A stretch of DNA of 64,000 nucleotides from Halobacterium sp. CBA1132 (GCF_001485535.1 NZ_BCMZ01000001.1:310001-374000), one strand, 5' to 3'. Shown: positions 8,999 to 17,639, counted from the first letter of the stretch. The notes: generated by a model not told the origin, from the sequence alone. Program-made: numbers and translations.

Positions 8999-9014
8999 TT
9001 TAGGCCGGCCTAAA
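8999..9014 (-). promoter_or_regulatory. Iron-box-like palindromic operator (DtxR/Idr type)
   Basis: The perfect palindrome TTTAGGCCGGCCTAAA sits upstream of the minus-strand gene starting at 8947. The half-site TTAGG...CCTAA matches the form recognised by DtxR-family metal regulators, including the haloarchaeal Idr/SirR proteins. On the minus strand the palindrome runs into TAAAATAC, a plausible TATA element, so a bound regulator would block TBP/TFB. The identity of the regulator is inference. Confidence 0.65.
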
Positions 9015-9046
9015 GAATCAAAAAGGTATCGGGACCGACCGAGCGC

Positions 9047-9790
9047 TCAGTCGAGGTCGCCCTCACGAATCCGCTGCTCGGCGGCCTCCAGCGCCGCCTC
9101 GCGGTCGAAGTTCGCGACGATTTCTTCCAGTTCCTCGCGGGAGGCGTCACGGAGCGTGCGGGCGTGCTCGGTAATCGACGGCAGCGCGCGGATGATGTTG
9201 TCGACGACTGGGACGGCAGCGCTCTGCGCGGACCGCGACATCGGGTTCAAGTCCACGACGAGTTCCGTCTTCCCCATCGCCGCCAGCGCCTCCGCGCGGT
9301 CGCCGTCTTCGAGGGGGACGAGCACCACGTCGGCGTCGTAGATGCCGTTGCGGTCCACCTTCGCGCGCTCGTGCTCCAGCCCCGGAATCCGGGCGTCAGC
9401 GGTCAGCCCCTTCACGTCCTGTGCGCCGTGCTCGCGGAGGTGTTCGGCGATGGCTTCCATCCGCTCCTCGGTGCGGTTGAAGAGGTTCACCTCGATGTCG
9501 GCGCCGACGACCTCTGCCAGCGCGACGACCTCGCCCGGAACGAGCGCCGCGACGTTCCCGTTCACCGAGAGGACGGGATGCTCGGCGAGCAGGAGGTACG
9601 CGGCAGCCGCGCGCTCGGCGTCGTTCGCGGACGGAATCGTCTCCTCCCCGAGCAGGTAGTCGAACGCCTCGCCGCGGCCCTGCGCGACCAGCCCCTGCTT
9701 CGACGTGATGCCCTTCTCGACCCCCGCCTCGATGCGGTGGCGGGTCACCAGCGAGTCGTGGCGCGGGTGGTCGGCGGGAATCTCGGTCAT
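9047..9790 (-). CDS. 4-phosphopantoate--beta-alanine ligase (phosphopantothenate synthetase)
   Basis: Joins 4-phosphopantoate and beta-alanine using ATP, the second step of the archaeal CoA route that replaces bacterial pantothenate synthetase and kinase. I chose MTEIPADHPRHDSLVTRHRI as start (247 residues), which matches family length. Family features are the N-terminal HPRHDSLVTRHRIEAGVEKG, the central SVNGNVAALVPGEVVALAE, and VVDLNPMSRSAQSAAVPVVD near the C-terminus. It lies just downstream of pantoate kinase, its pathway partner. Confidence 0.9.
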   Translation of the reverse strand: MTEIPADHPRHDSLVTRHRIEAGVEKGITSKQGLVAQGRGEAFDYLLGEETIPSANDAERAAAAYLLLAEHPVLSVNGNVAALVPGEVVALAEVVGADIEVNLFNRTEERMEAIAEHLREHGAQDVKGLTADARIPGLEHERAKVDRNGIYDADVVLVPLEDGDRAEALAAMGKTELVVDLNPMSRSAQSAAVPVVDNIIRALPSITEHARTLRDASREELEEIVANFDREAALEAAEQRIREGDLD

Positions 9791-9901
9791 ACTGCCTCTC
9801 GCCGCCCGTCGCGCAAAAATCGTCCGCTTGCGGGTGGCCGCTGCTCGCGGATCACTACGTTCACCGCTCACTGTAACGTGGCGCGCTAGCGGTGCGCCAC
9901 G

Positions 9902-10738
9902 CTAGGGGTCCAGCGTCGCGCCTGCCGGATGCACGCGACACACCTCGGGGTCGTAGCCCGCGTCCGACAACCCCGTTCCGAGCGCGAACACGGTCTGTCC
10001 GAGCATCGCCATTGCCGCCTCGCCGCCCGCGTCCGCCACGGCGTCGACGGCCGCTTCGACCTCTCCGTCGAGCAAGCCGGCCTCCCGGGAGAACTCCCGC
10101 GAGAGCGCCATGAACCGCCGGAGCGTCGGATGCTCGCGGAGGGACGCGAGCGCGTCCTCGCCCGCTGCCGACAGCGTCGCCGTGTCGCCGCCGATGACGT
10201 CGCTCGTCGAGAGACCGCCGAAGGAGACGTACTCGACGCGGCCCGCGTCCGGCACGCCGTCGAGGCGGCCGTGAGCGGGCGCGCCGGGTTCGACGCGAAT
10301 CGGGACGCCGCCGCGGGCCTGCGCGACCACGTCACCCAGTCCGGTTCCGGCGTCGACTTCCGCGGCGTGCGCGACCGTCACGAGGTCGTTCGCCGACAGC
10401 CCCGCGTCGAAGGCGCTGTTCGCGGCGAGCGCCGTCCCCAGCGCCATCGCGCCGGAGACGCCGAACCCCGCGCCAATCGGCAGGGACGTCTCTGCGGAGA
10501 CTTCTGCAGTCGCGTCGAGCGCGTCCAGCACGCCGACCACGCTCCCGACGTCGACCTCGCGGCCGTTCAGGAGAATGCGCGTCTCGTCGCTGGGTTCGAC
10601 GCGCGTCGTCACGCCCTCCGAGAGCGTGATGCCCGCGCCACGGGACCCCGTGCGCTCGGCGCTCTCGGTGCGCTCCACGCTGAAGAATCCTGTCACGTGG
10701 CCGGGCGCGAACGCCGTCGCCGCGTCGCCGTCGCTCAT
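9902..10738 (-). CDS. Pantoate kinase (GHMP family)
   Basis: Phosphorylates pantoate to 4-phosphopantoate in the archaeal CoA pathway. I chose the ATG giving MSDGDAATAFAPGHVTGFFS (278 residues), since archaeal pantoate kinases start with this AxxPGHxTG pattern. The GHMP ATP-binding loop is SLPIGAGFGVSGAMALG, near residue 100. A later motif, EVDAGTGLGDVVAQARGG, matches the second conserved GHMP segment. The next gene on the same strand, 111 bases away, encodes the following enzyme in the pathway. A CTTAATC element upstream may be its TATA box. Confidence 0.9.
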   Translation of the reverse strand: MSDGDAATAFAPGHVTGFFSVERTESAERTGSRGAGITLSEGVTTRVEPSDETRILLNGREVDVGSVVGVLDALDATAEVSAETSLPIGAGFGVSGAMALGTALAANSAFDAGLSANDLVTVAHAAEVDAGTGLGDVVAQARGGVPIRVEPGAPAHGRLDGVPDAGRVEYVSFGGLSTSDVIGGDTATLSAAGEDALASLREHPTLRRFMALSREFSREAGLLDGEVEAAVDAVADAGGEAAMAMLGQTVFALGTGLSDAGYDPEVCRVHPAGATLDP

Positions 10739-10827
10739 CGACTCGGAGTCGGAGGCGGCGAAGATTAAGTGTTGCAGTATCGGCACACGAACCTTGAAGT
10801 GTGTTTACGACGTAATAGAACGTATAC

Positions 10828-11130
10828 ATGCCATCGATTAGCGCCCGGATTCCCGACGACGAGGAAGACGACCTCGCTGAAGTCGCCGACCTCCTCAGTG
10901 AGGACAAGAGCACCACCATCCGGAAAGCACTTGCCGAAGGCCTCCACGACATCCGCGTCCGCATCGCTGTTGAGCGCTACCAGTCCGGCGACGTCTCCGT
11001 CAACGAAGCCGCGCGCATCGCGGACGTGTCGCTGGCCGAGTGGCTGGAAATCGCGCGCGAACACAACCTCACCACGCAACTCTCCTCGAAGGACCTCGAA
11101 GCCGACGCCGACAGCGCGCTCGACGTATGA
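10828..11130 (+). CDS. UPF0175-like small protein, probable antitoxin
   Basis: A 100-residue protein with an N-terminal MPSISARIPDDEEDDLAEVA that looks like a ribbon-helix-helix strand and helix. A second segment follows (VERYQSGDVSVNEAARIADV, then SLAEWLEIAREHNL) resembling the helix-turn-helix of UPF0175 proteins. UPF0175 genes commonly pair with PIN-domain or DUF3368 toxins, and here the stop overlaps the start of a PIN-like gene (ATGA). Likely roles are DNA-binding autoregulator and neutraliser of the toxin. It is preceded by an AT-rich promoter (GTTTACG, then GTAATAGAACGTATAC) with an ACGTA direct repeat. Confidence 0.75.
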   Translation: MPSISARIPDDEEDDLAEVADLLSEDKSTTIRKALAEGLHDIRVRIAVERYQSGDVSVNEAARIADVSLAEWLEIAREHNLTTQLSSKDLEADADSALDV

Positions 11131-11651
11131 GCGACGTGGTGCTCGTCGACGCGACGACGCTTATCGCGGTCGGGAGCGTCGGCCGCGTCGGCCTGCTTGC
11201 TACCTTCGACGGCGAACTCCGGGTTCCCGACCGCGTCACGGACGAAGTTACCACCGAACCCGCGTCCACGAACGCCGCGTCGTTCCTCACCGACGACCAG
11301 CGCTGGACGGCCGACGACATTCCCGAGTCGTACCGCGACGACGCGCTCTCGATACTCGGCGACGACGCGGTGACCGGCGACGCGATGCTGATTGCGGGCG
11401 TCCGCCGACTCCAGGACGAAGACCGCTCGGTTGCCGTCGTCTCCGACGACCGCCGCGTCCGCACCGTCGCGCGCGGCCTCGGTGCGACGGTCACCGGCAC
11501 TGTCGGCGTCGTGGTTCGTGCCGTACACGAAGGAATGGCTGCGAACGACGCGAAAGCGTTGATTCGCGACATCGACAGCCACGGCCTCCACATGACCGGC
11601 GAACTCCGCGAAAAAGCGTTCGCGCTAATCGAGGACGCGGCCGACAGTTAG
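11127..11651 (+). CDS. PIN-like / DUF3368-type nucleic-acid nuclease, probable toxin
   Basis: A 174-residue protein whose start MSDVVLVDATTLIAVGSVGR resembles the beta1 strand of PIN-domain RNases, with D8 as the first metal ligand. Later acidic positions such as DDAVTGDAMLIAG and VAVVSDDRRVRTVA fit the remaining PIN ligands (an E/D in the middle and D-D near the end). The gene overlaps the upstream UPF0175 gene by 4 nt, the layout of a toxin-antitoxin pair. The expected action is cleavage of tRNA, rRNA or mRNA when freed from the antitoxin, by analogy. It sits next to a repeat-rich intergenic patch, consistent with an accessory module. Confidence 0.7.
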   Translation: MSDVVLVDATTLIAVGSVGRVGLLATFDGELRVPDRVTDEVTTEPASTNAASFLTDDQRWTADDIPESYRDDALSILGDDAVTGDAMLIAGVRRLQDEDRSVAVVSDDRRVRTVARGLGATVTGTVGVVVRAVHEGMAANDAKALIRDIDSHGLHMTGELREKAFALIEDAADS

Positions 11652-11660
11652 ACCAACGGA

Positions 11661-11980
11661 CGCTGCCTGTCTGGCGAGACCTGCGGTCTCGCTGACCGAC
11701 AACGTTCTCCTATGGGGAGAGCCGCTGCCGGTCCTGCGAGACGCGCGGCGTCTCGCTGGCTCCCAAGTCTTCGTCCTACGGACTCAGACGTTGGCGATCC
11801 CGCGGGAACGCCGGAAGACGTTCCTGCTCACTTCGTTTCGCGGGCTGCGACTTCCGAGCCCCCGCTCGCCAGACGCGCTGTCGCCTATGGCGACAGGCGC
11901 TGTCTGTCTGGCGAGACGCGTGGCGTCTCGCTGACCGCCACCGTTCTCCCCTACGGGGAGAGCCGCTGGCGGTCTCGCGG
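11661..11980. repeat. Hairpin-rich region with an 80-bp direct repeat reaching into aspS
   Basis: Copy A (11661-11740) and copy B (11898-11980) share a similar order of blocks: CTGTCTGGCGAGAC, GTCTCGCTGACCG, a CGTTCTCC..TAYGGGGAGAG hairpin, then CCGCTGSCGGT. Between and within them lie further hairpins whose loops all read CCTAYGG (near 11710, 11775, 11884 and 11951). Copy B covers the last ten or so codons and stop of the minus-strand aspS gene. There is no ORF I would support in 11652-11950. Confidence 0.7.
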
Positions 11981-13255
11981 GAACAGCACGGCTTCCCGGA
12001 TGTTGTCGAGGTCGAGCATCGTCATCACGAGGCGCTCGACGCCGTACGCCCACCCGGCGTGGGGCGGCATGCCGTACTTGAACATCTTCGTGTAGTACTC
12101 GAACTGGTCGGGGTCCAGTCCCTGCTGCTTGAAGCCCTCGACGAGCGCGTCGTAGCGGTGCTCGCGCTGGCCGCCAGACACCAGTTCCATGCGCGGGTGC
12201 ATCAGGTCGAAGCCCTTCGAGAGCTCCGAGTCGTCGTCGTAGTCCTGGATGTAGAACGGCTTGATTTCGCTGGGCCAGTCGGTGACGAAGTAGTGCCCGC
12301 CGACGTCGTCGCCGAGCGCCTTCTCGCCCTCCGTGGGCAGGTCGTCGCCCCAGACGAGCTGCTCGTCGAGTTCGCCGGTGGCGTTGATTCGCTCGATGGC
12401 TTCCTCGTAGGTGAGCCGCGGGAAGTCACCGGACGGCGCCTCGAACTCCTCGGCGAGGCCGAGCGCTTCGAGCTCGTCCTGACAGTTCTCCTCGACGGCG
12501 GAGTAGGCGGCCTGCAGCGTGCCCTCGCAGACGTCCATCGCCTCCTCGTGGTCGATGAACGCGGACTCGAAGTCGATCATCGTCGCCTCGTTGAGGTGGC
12601 GCGGCGTGTTGTGCTCTTCCGCGCGGAAGATGGGGCCGACCTCGAAGACGCGTTCGAGCCCGGAGCCGACCATCAGCTGCTTGAACAGCTGCGGGCTCTG
12701 GTTCATGAACGCCTCCTCGCCGAAGTACGTCACGGGGAACAGCTCCGTGCCGCCCTCCGTGCCGGTGGCGACGATTTTCGGCGTGTTGATCTCCGTCGAG
12801 CCGACGCTCCGGAAGTACTCCCGGACCGCGCGCAGCACTTCTGCGCGAATCTCGAAGATGGCCTTCGTCTCGGGCTTCCGGACGTCGAGCGTGCGGTTGT
12901 CCAGTCGCGTCGAGAGGTCCGCGTCGACTTTCCCCGAGGGGTCGAGGGGGAGCTGCGGGTCGGCCTCGGCCATCACTTGGATGGACTCGGGCGTGACCTC
13001 GACGCCGGTAGGTGCGCGCTCTTCGTCTTCGACGTCGCCGGTGACTTGGACGACGGACTCGCGCTGGACGTTGATGCCCGTCTCGACGAGGTCGTCGTCC
13101 ATCTCGTCTTTCTCGAATTTGACCTGAATCTTCCCGGTCTTGTCTCGGAGGATGAGGAACGCGATGCCGCCGAGGTCCCGCACTTCGTGGACCCAGCCCG
13201 CGACCGTCGCGTGGTCGCCGGGTTCGGCGTCCGCTGTGAACGTTCGGTCCTTCAT
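11951..13255 (-). CDS. aspS: Aspartate--tRNA ligase, archaeal type
   Basis: Charges tRNA with aspartate. The 434-residue protein has an N-terminal OB-fold anticodon-binding domain ([20 protein letters not shown]) and a class II catalytic core. Motif 2 is [20 protein letters not shown], and motif 3 is in [14 protein letters not shown] with the conserved Arg. I used the ATG giving [14 protein letters not shown]; upstream codons are filler, and GTTTAAGG about 25 bases before it is a good TATA box. Whether the enzyme also charges tRNA-Asn, as in many archaea lacking AsnRS, cannot be settled from this window. The 3' end lies inside copy B of a hairpin-rich repeat. Confidence 0.94.
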   Translation of the reverse strand: MKDRTFTADAEPGDHATVAGWVHEVRDLGGIAFLILRDKTGKIQVKFEKDEMDDDLVETGINVQRESVVQVTGDVEDEERAPTGVEVTPESIQVMAEADPQLPLDPSGKVDADLSTRLDNRTLDVRKPETKAIFEIRAEVLRAVREYFRSVGSTEINTPKIVATGTEGGTELFPVTYFGEEAFMNQSPQLFKQLMVGSGLERVFEVGPIFRAEEHNTPRHLNEATMIDFESAFIDHEEAMDVCEGTLQAAYSAVEENCQDELEALGLAEEFEAPSGDFPRLTYEEAIERINATGELDEQLVWGDDLPTEGEKALGDDVGGHYFVTDWPSEIKPFYIQDYDDDSELSKGFDLMHPRMELVSGGQREHRYDALVEGFKQQGLDPDQFEYYTKMFKYGMPPHAGWAYGVERLVMTMLDLDNIREAVLFPRDRQRLSP

Positions 13256-13335
13256 ACCACCCGATTCACGAGGACCGGCCTTAAACGCCTTCATTTCCGG
13301 CGTGGTCGAACCGCCGCGAATCAGTGCCCCGTCGG

Positions 13336-14040
13336 CTACTCGTGGGCGTCGTTGACGCCCCGAACCGTCTCCGTGACCGCTTCGACGCCCTGGTCGTGGA
13401 GCAGGTCGCCGACGACGATGGTGTCCGCGCGCTCGCCCATCTGGTATGCCGAGTCGTAGTCGTGGATGCCGCCGCCGTAGAACAGCGTCGCGTCGTCGAG
13501 CGCGTCGTGGGCCGCGCCGACGGCCTCGGGGTCGCCGAGCATCCCCGAGTACTCGACGTACACGATGTCCTGTCCGAGCATGCGTTCAGCGACCTCAGCG
13601 TACGCCCCCACTTCGTCGGGGTCGAGGTCGCAGTCCGCGTCGGTGTACTCCGCGACGCTCGCCTCCGGGTTCATGACGATGTACGCCTCGGTGGCGGTCC
13701 GCTCCCAGTCGAGGTCGGCGATGCGGACCCACTCCTTGTGCGCGCCCGTAATCCAGAACGGGTCGCCGGCGTTCAACACGACCGGCACGAGGTAGCCGTC
13801 GAGGGCTTCGTCGTCGACGACGACTGCCGGATTCGACGGCTCCTGATAGAGCGGGACGTCGTGTTTCCGGCAGGCGTCGATGACCCGCCGCATTTTCTCT
13901 GTGGTCACGTCCATCGTGCCGCCGATTTCGATGGCGTCGGTGCCCGTCTTCGCGACATCGTCGAACGTGTCGCCCTCGGCGAGCGACTTGTCCGGGTCCA
14001 CCTTCAGCACGTGGTCCCAGTCGTCCCACGGGGTAGTCAT
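13336..14040 (-). CDS. Geranylgeranylglyceryl phosphate synthase
   Basis: Attaches the geranylgeranyl chain to sn-glycerol-1-phosphate, the first committed step in archaeal ether lipid synthesis. The 234-residue TIM-barrel protein (PcrB/GGGPS family) starts [20 protein letters not shown], then [15 protein letters not shown], which contains the G1P-binding GGT motif. Near the end, [20 protein letters not shown] supplies the phosphate-binding loop. Sequence style is that of haloarchaeal group I enzymes. It is expressed apart from aspS, which ends upstream on the same strand after an 80-nt gap. Confidence 0.92.
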   Translation of the reverse strand: MTTPWDDWDHVLKVDPDKSLAEGDTFDDVAKTGTDAIEIGGTMDVTTEKMRRVIDACRKHDVPLYQEPSNPAVVVDDEALDGYLVPVVLNAGDPFWITGAHKEWVRIADLDWERTATEAYIVMNPEASVAEYTDADCDLDPDEVGAYAEVAERMLGQDIVYVEYSGMLGDPEAVGAAHDALDDATLFYGGGIHDYDSAYQMGERADTIVVGDLLHDQGVEAVTETVRGVNDAHE

Positions 14041-14141
14041 GTGCCCCCATTAAAATGGACCGGGCAAAACCCCTTCGATGCGGGTGGACTCGCACCAGCG
14101 GCGCCGCTGTGGGGTGTTGTGAGCGGAACCGGAGGCGAGAG

Positions 14142-15104
14142 CTAGCTGTGGATGCCCATCGCCTCGATCTGCTCCTGGTAGCGGTTCCGGATGGTAACTT
14201 CGGTCACCTGCGCGACGTCCGCGACCTCGCGCTGGGTCTTCTTCTCGTTGCAGAGCAGGGACGCGGCGTAGATTGCGGCGGCCGCGTAGCCGGTCGGGGA
14301 CTTGCCCGAGAGCAGTCCCTTCTCGGCGGTCGTCTCGATAATCTCGTTGGCTTTCGCCTGCACTTCCTCGGAGAGTTCCAGTTCCGAGCAGAACCGCGGC
14401 ACGTACTTCTTCGGGTCGACCGGTTTCATCTCCAGTCCGAGTTCCTGGGAGATATACCGATACGTACGCCCGATTTCCTTGCGCTCGACCCGGGAGACCT
14501 CCGAAATCTCTTCGAGACTCCGGGGGATGCCCTCCTTCCGGCAGGCCGCGTAGAGGGCGCTCGTGGCGACGCCCTCGATGGAGCGGCCGCGGATGAGGTC
14601 CTCTTTGAGCGCGCGCCGGTAGATGACCGACGCGACCTCCCGTACCGACCGCGGGACGCCGAGCGCGGACGCCATACGGTCGATTTCCGAGAGCGCGAAC
14701 TGGAGGTTTCGCTCGCCGGCGTCCTTCGTGCGGATGCGTTCCTGCCACTTCCGCAGGCGGTGCATCTGCGAGCGCTTCTTCGACGAGATAGAACGCCCGT
14801 AGGCGTCCTTGTCCTTCCAGTCGATGGTCGTCGTCAGCCCCTTGTCGTGCATCGTCTGTGTGGTGGGGGCGCCGACCCGCGACTTCTCCTGTCGTTCCTG
14901 GTGGTTGAACGCGCGCCATTCCGGACCGGGGTCGATCTGCTCCTCCTCGACGACCAGACCACAGTCGTTGCAGACCAGTTCCGCGCGGTCCGAGCTCTTC
15001 ACGAGGTTGTCAGAGCCACACTCCGGGCACTCCCGTACCCCCTCCTCAGACTCCTCCTGCTCTGTCGCCGTTTCTCGCTCCCGCTGGCGAGTGGACCGTG
15101 TCAT
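14142..15104 (-). CDS. tfb: Transcription initiation factor IIB (TFB), first copy
   Basis: Recruits RNA polymerase to TBP-bound promoters. The 320-residue protein has a zinc ribbon (C26, C29, C45, C48), then the B-reader/linker ([20 protein letters not shown]), and two cyclin-like repeats, each ending in a helix-turn-helix ([18 protein letters not shown] and [20 protein letters not shown]) that contact the BRE. Haloarchaea carry many TFB paralogues with partly specialised roles; a second copy lies at 62.7 kb. A CGTTT-cgc-AAACG palindrome next to its TATA box suggests special control. Confidence 0.95.
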   Translation of the reverse strand: MTRSTRQRERETATEQEESEEGVRECPECGSDNLVKSSDRAELVCNDCGLVVEEEQIDPGPEWRAFNHQERQEKSRVGAPTTQTMHDKGLTTTIDWKDKDAYGRSISSKKRSQMHRLRKWQERIRTKDAGERNLQFALSEIDRMASALGVPRSVREVASVIYRRALKEDLIRGRSIEGVATSALYAACRKEGIPRSLEEISEVSRVERKEIGRTYRYISQELGLEMKPVDPKKYVPRFCSELELSEEVQAKANEIIETTAEKGLLSGKSPTGYAAAAIYAASLLCNEKKTQREVADVAQVTEVTIRNRYQEQIEAMGIHS

Positions 15105-15120
15105 CGCATTTTTATATTAG

Positions 15121-15139
15121 CGTTTCGCAAACGTTTAAA
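15121..15139 (-). promoter_or_regulatory. TFB promoter with adjoining palindrome
   Basis: On the minus strand TTTAAA (15134-15139) lies about 30-35 bases before the TFB start and fits a TATA box. Directly downstream is the inverted repeat CGTTT-cgc-AAACG (15121-15133), placed where transcription would begin. This is the geometry of a repressor site, but the regulator is unknown. Confidence 0.5.
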
Positions 15140-15281
15140 TCCATTGCCGGTTTGGGATGTATCCCAGGCAACACAATTCTCGGCAGTTTCGGCCGGAATC
15201 GGCGCTCAACGGCCCAGAGACGGCTCAACTGGAATACGGGGATAGAAATCCATATACGGGAGGCGGGGTGACTTCGGCTTA

Positions 15282-15878
15282 ATGCCGGTCGTAGAGTGCG
15301 ACGTCGACGACGCGCGCGAACGCCTCGACGCAGCGGGCGCGTCGTTCAGCGAGGGGAACTCCGAGTACGAGCGCTGGCACGCCGACCTCGGAGGCGCCCA
15401 CGCCGTCGCCTACGACGACAAACTGGTCGTGCAGGGCGGTAACCCCACGGACATCACTGCCGTCGTCGAACCCGACCGCGGTGGCCGCGTCCACGCGTAC
15501 TTCGACGGCGCGAGCCGCGGCAACCCCGGGCCCGCCGCCGTCGGCTGGGTGCTCGTCTCCGGCGATGGAATCGTCGCGGAGGGCGGCGAACGAATCGGTC
15601 GCGCGACCAACAACCAGGCCGAGTACGAGGCCCTGCTGACGGTGCTGGAAGCTGCCGCGGAGTTCGGCTTCGATGAGGTCGAGATCCGCGGCGACTCCCA
15701 GCTCGTCGAGAAACAGGTCAAGGGCGCGTGGGACACCAACGACCCCGAACTCCGGGAGAAGCGCGTTCGCGCACGAGAGCTGTTGGAGCGCTTCGAATCG
15801 TGGACGCTGACCCACGTTCCGAGAGAGGTAAACGACCGCGCGGACGAACTAGCCAACGAAGCCCTCGACGATGACTGA
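15282..15878 (+). CDS. rnhA: Ribonuclease HI, halophilic type
   Basis: Cleaves RNA in RNA/DNA hybrids. The 198-residue protein has a 65-residue N-terminal extension before the RNase H fold. Catalytic residues are visible: D75 in YFDGASRGNPGPAAVGW, E114 in NNQAEYEAL, D138 in IRGDSQLV, and D185/D188 in VNDRADELAN. Haloarchaeal RNase HI enzymes carry this kind of extension. A CCATATAC promoter element and a GGAGG lie upstream. The stop overlaps the next gene by 8 nt, so the two are co-translated. Confidence 0.93.
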   Translation: MPVVECDVDDARERLDAAGASFSEGNSEYERWHADLGGAHAVAYDDKLVVQGGNPTDITAVVEPDRGGRVHAYFDGASRGNPGPAAVGWVLVSGDGIVAEGGERIGRATNNQAEYEALLTVLEAAAEFGFDEVEIRGDSQLVEKQVKGAWDTNDPELREKRVRARELLERFESWTLTHVPREVNDRADELANEALDDD

Positions 15879-16440
15879 GCTCCCAGCCGACGTAGTCGAC
15901 GAAGCGGAACGCCTCACTCGCCTCGCCCGCGACGCGGTCGACGACGCCGCGGCGGCCGCGTACCGCGACCGCCGGGACGACCTGCTCGCCGAACACGGGT
16001 TCGTCCCGCGCCTGCGCGAGCGCGACGACACGCTCGTCTGCTATCCCGACGAGTGGGTCGACGACGGCACGGTCCAACTGGGCGACGTCGAAGACACCGA
16101 CCGCGCGGCCGAGGTGTCGCTATCCGGGCCGGGCGAGCAGGGCGACTACGAGGAAGCCGCCGCGCGCAACGACGCCATCGTCGAGCGCGTGCGGGAGCGC
16201 CACGGCGACGTCCACGGGGACAACGCCGCGGCGTTCGCCGAGTTCATGAACAACTACTACGCGCGCCCGATGGACACCGCCGACGACCGCGAGCGCGAGG
16301 AGTTCCTCGCGGAGTACTTCCCGCGGAACGCGTGGCCGAACGAGGAGCAGCGCGAACGCGTCGAGGCGTCGCTGGAGTTGCTGTTCGAAGTCGCCGAAGA
16401 CGTGGACACCGCGGAGTCGGCGCCGGCGTCCGAACAGTAG
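15871..16440 (+). CDS. rnhA-operon protein, uncharacterised (DUF7108-like)
   Basis: A 189-residue strongly acidic soluble protein that overlaps the 3' end of rnhA by 8 nt, so it is made from the same transcript. The N-terminal MTELPADVVDEAERLTRLAR and the central LVCYPDEWVDDGTVQLGDVE look like a conserved haloarchaeal family (DUF7108 from memory). A helical C-terminal half contains FAEFMNNYYARPMDTADD and FPRNAWPNEEQRERVE. No catalytic motif is visible. Linkage to RNase HI suggests a role in R-loop or replication metabolism, which is inference. Confidence 0.75.
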   Translation: MTELPADVVDEAERLTRLARDAVDDAAAAAYRDRRDDLLAEHGFVPRLRERDDTLVCYPDEWVDDGTVQLGDVEDTDRAAEVSLSGPGEQGDYEEAAARNDAIVERVRERHGDVHGDNAAAFAEFMNNYYARPMDTADDREREEFLAEYFPRNAWPNEEQRERVEASLELLFEVAEDVDTAESAPASEQ

Positions 16441-16486
16441 CGGCGCCGCTACGGAGTCGGTAAAATGTCGGTTCGTCGGTGAACCG

Positions 16487-16837
16487 TTAGTTCTCGGCGA
16501 GGATGTCGCGGACCTGCTCTTTGCGGTCCTCGTCGGTGAGGAACTTCGAGAGCGTCCACTCGAGGTCGTCGAGGACGGCGTCGAAGCCGTCGTCGGTGAG
16601 CTCGTACTGGTTGGTTCGCTTGTCGAGCTCGGACTTCTCGACGAGACCCTTGTTGACGAGGTCGTCGAGGTTCGGGTAGAGTCGACCGTGGTTGACTTCC
16701 TGTCCGTAGTAGTCTTCGAGTTCGCGCTTGATGGCGAGCCCGTAGCGGGCTTCCTCGGCGAGGACGGTGAGGATGTTCTTCTGGAACGCAGTCAGGTCGC
16801 GCACGTCCGTACGTGCAGCAGGTTGTGCCTCTGACAT
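16487..16837 (-). CDS. PadR-family transcriptional regulator
   Basis: A 116-residue winged-helix protein. Residues 15-90 form the PadR DNA-binding domain: LTAFQKNILTVLAEEARYGL, then VNHGRLYPNLDDLVNKGLVE and the wing RTNQYELTDDG. PadR proteins usually repress their own and neighbouring genes and sense small molecules through a C-terminal dimer helix, here short (LEWTLSKFLTDEDRKEQVRD). A TTAAATAG element about 27 bases before the ATG is a clear TATA box, so the message is likely leaderless. The target genes cannot be inferred from this window. Confidence 0.88.
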   Translation of the reverse strand: MSEAQPAARTDVRDLTAFQKNILTVLAEEARYGLAIKRELEDYYGQEVNHGRLYPNLDDLVNKGLVEKSELDKRTNQYELTDDGFDAVLDDLEWTLSKFLTDEDRKEQVRDILAEN

Positions 16838-17060
16838 AGCTAACCGAAAGTCATCTGGCTATTTAACTTCTGCGAGGTGCCATTTTCGCGCCTAACGAGG
16901 GATTTTGGCAATTTTCTGCAGTGAAAACGCAAAAGTGCGACCGCTTCGGGTGGTCACGTCCGCCGCAAAACCCGCGTACAATCGACGCATGCCAACACTG
17001 CACACGACCATCGAAACGGGATAGAAAAACATATTCCGGCGCGAACGGCATCTCTGCGCC

Positions 17061-17594
17061 ATGGCGAACCTCTGGGAAGACCTCGAAACCGGACCGGACG
17101 CACCCGACGTGATTTACGCGGTCGTCGAGTGCCTGAAAGGCGAGCGCAACAAGTACGAGTACGACAAGGACATCCCGGGCGTGGTGCTGGACCGCGTGCT
17201 CCACAGCAACGTCCACTACCCCTCGGACTACGGGTTCATCCCGCAGTCGTACTACGACGACGAGGACCCCTTCGACGTGCTGGTGCTCGTCGAGGACCAG
17301 ACGTTCCCCGGCTGCGTCATCGAGGCGCGCCCGGTCGCGCTCATGAAGATGGACGACGACGGCGAGCAGGACGACAAGGTCATCGCGGTGCCCGACGAGG
17401 ACCCCCGCTACGACCACATCGAGGACCTCGAAGACATCCCCCAGCAGGAACTCGACGAGATCGAGGAGTTCTTCGAGACGTACAAGAATCTCGAAGCCGG
17501 GAAGGAAGTCGAGACGCTGGGCTTCGAGGACGCCGACGCCGCGAAGGACGCAATCGAGCACGCCCAAGACCTCTACGACGAGAAGTTCGCGTAA
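17061..17594 (+). CDS. ppa: Inorganic pyrophosphatase, family I
   Basis: Hydrolyses pyrophosphate to phosphate, driving biosynthetic reactions. The 177-residue protein has the substrate-binding Lys region ERNKYEYDKD, then HYPSDYGFIPQSYYDDEDPF and DVLVLVEDQTFPGC, which contain the family signature D-x-D-P-x-D-V and supply the Mg-binding Asp residues. A second acid cluster, DDKVIAVPDEDPRYDHIEDL, completes the active site. GAAAAACATATT about 35 bases upstream is a probable TATA box. It stands alone. Confidence 0.95.
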   Translation: MANLWEDLETGPDAPDVIYAVVECLKGERNKYEYDKDIPGVVLDRVLHSNVHYPSDYGFIPQSYYDDEDPFDVLVLVEDQTFPGCVIEARPVALMKMDDDGEQDDKVIAVPDEDPRYDHIEDLEDIPQQELDEIEEFFETYKNLEAGKEVETLGFEDADAAKDAIEHAQDLYDEKFA

Positions 17595-17621
17595 CGCTCC
17601 GCCACTCCATTCCTCCGTTTT

Positions 17622-17639
17622 CGCCGCCGACTAGCGGCG
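17622..17639 (+). terminator. Short hairpin after ppa
   Basis: CGCCGC (17622-17627) and GCGGCG (17634-17639) form a 6-bp stem with a 6-nt loop, just after a CGTTTTCG T-rich patch 25 bases past the ppa stop. It may mark the transcript end. Confidence 0.4.

Noticed and set aside
12059-13459. 466-residue plus-strand ORF opposite aspS
   Set aside because: It lies antisense to a clear aspartyl-tRNA synthetase, and its composition (Leu/Val/Arg/Asp repeats) is that of the complement of a GC-rich gene.
16921-17112. 63-residue plus-strand ORF upstream of ppa
   Set aside because: It overlaps the ppa promoter and start, and its composition (Lys/Thr/Pro, few acidic residues) does not fit this proteome.
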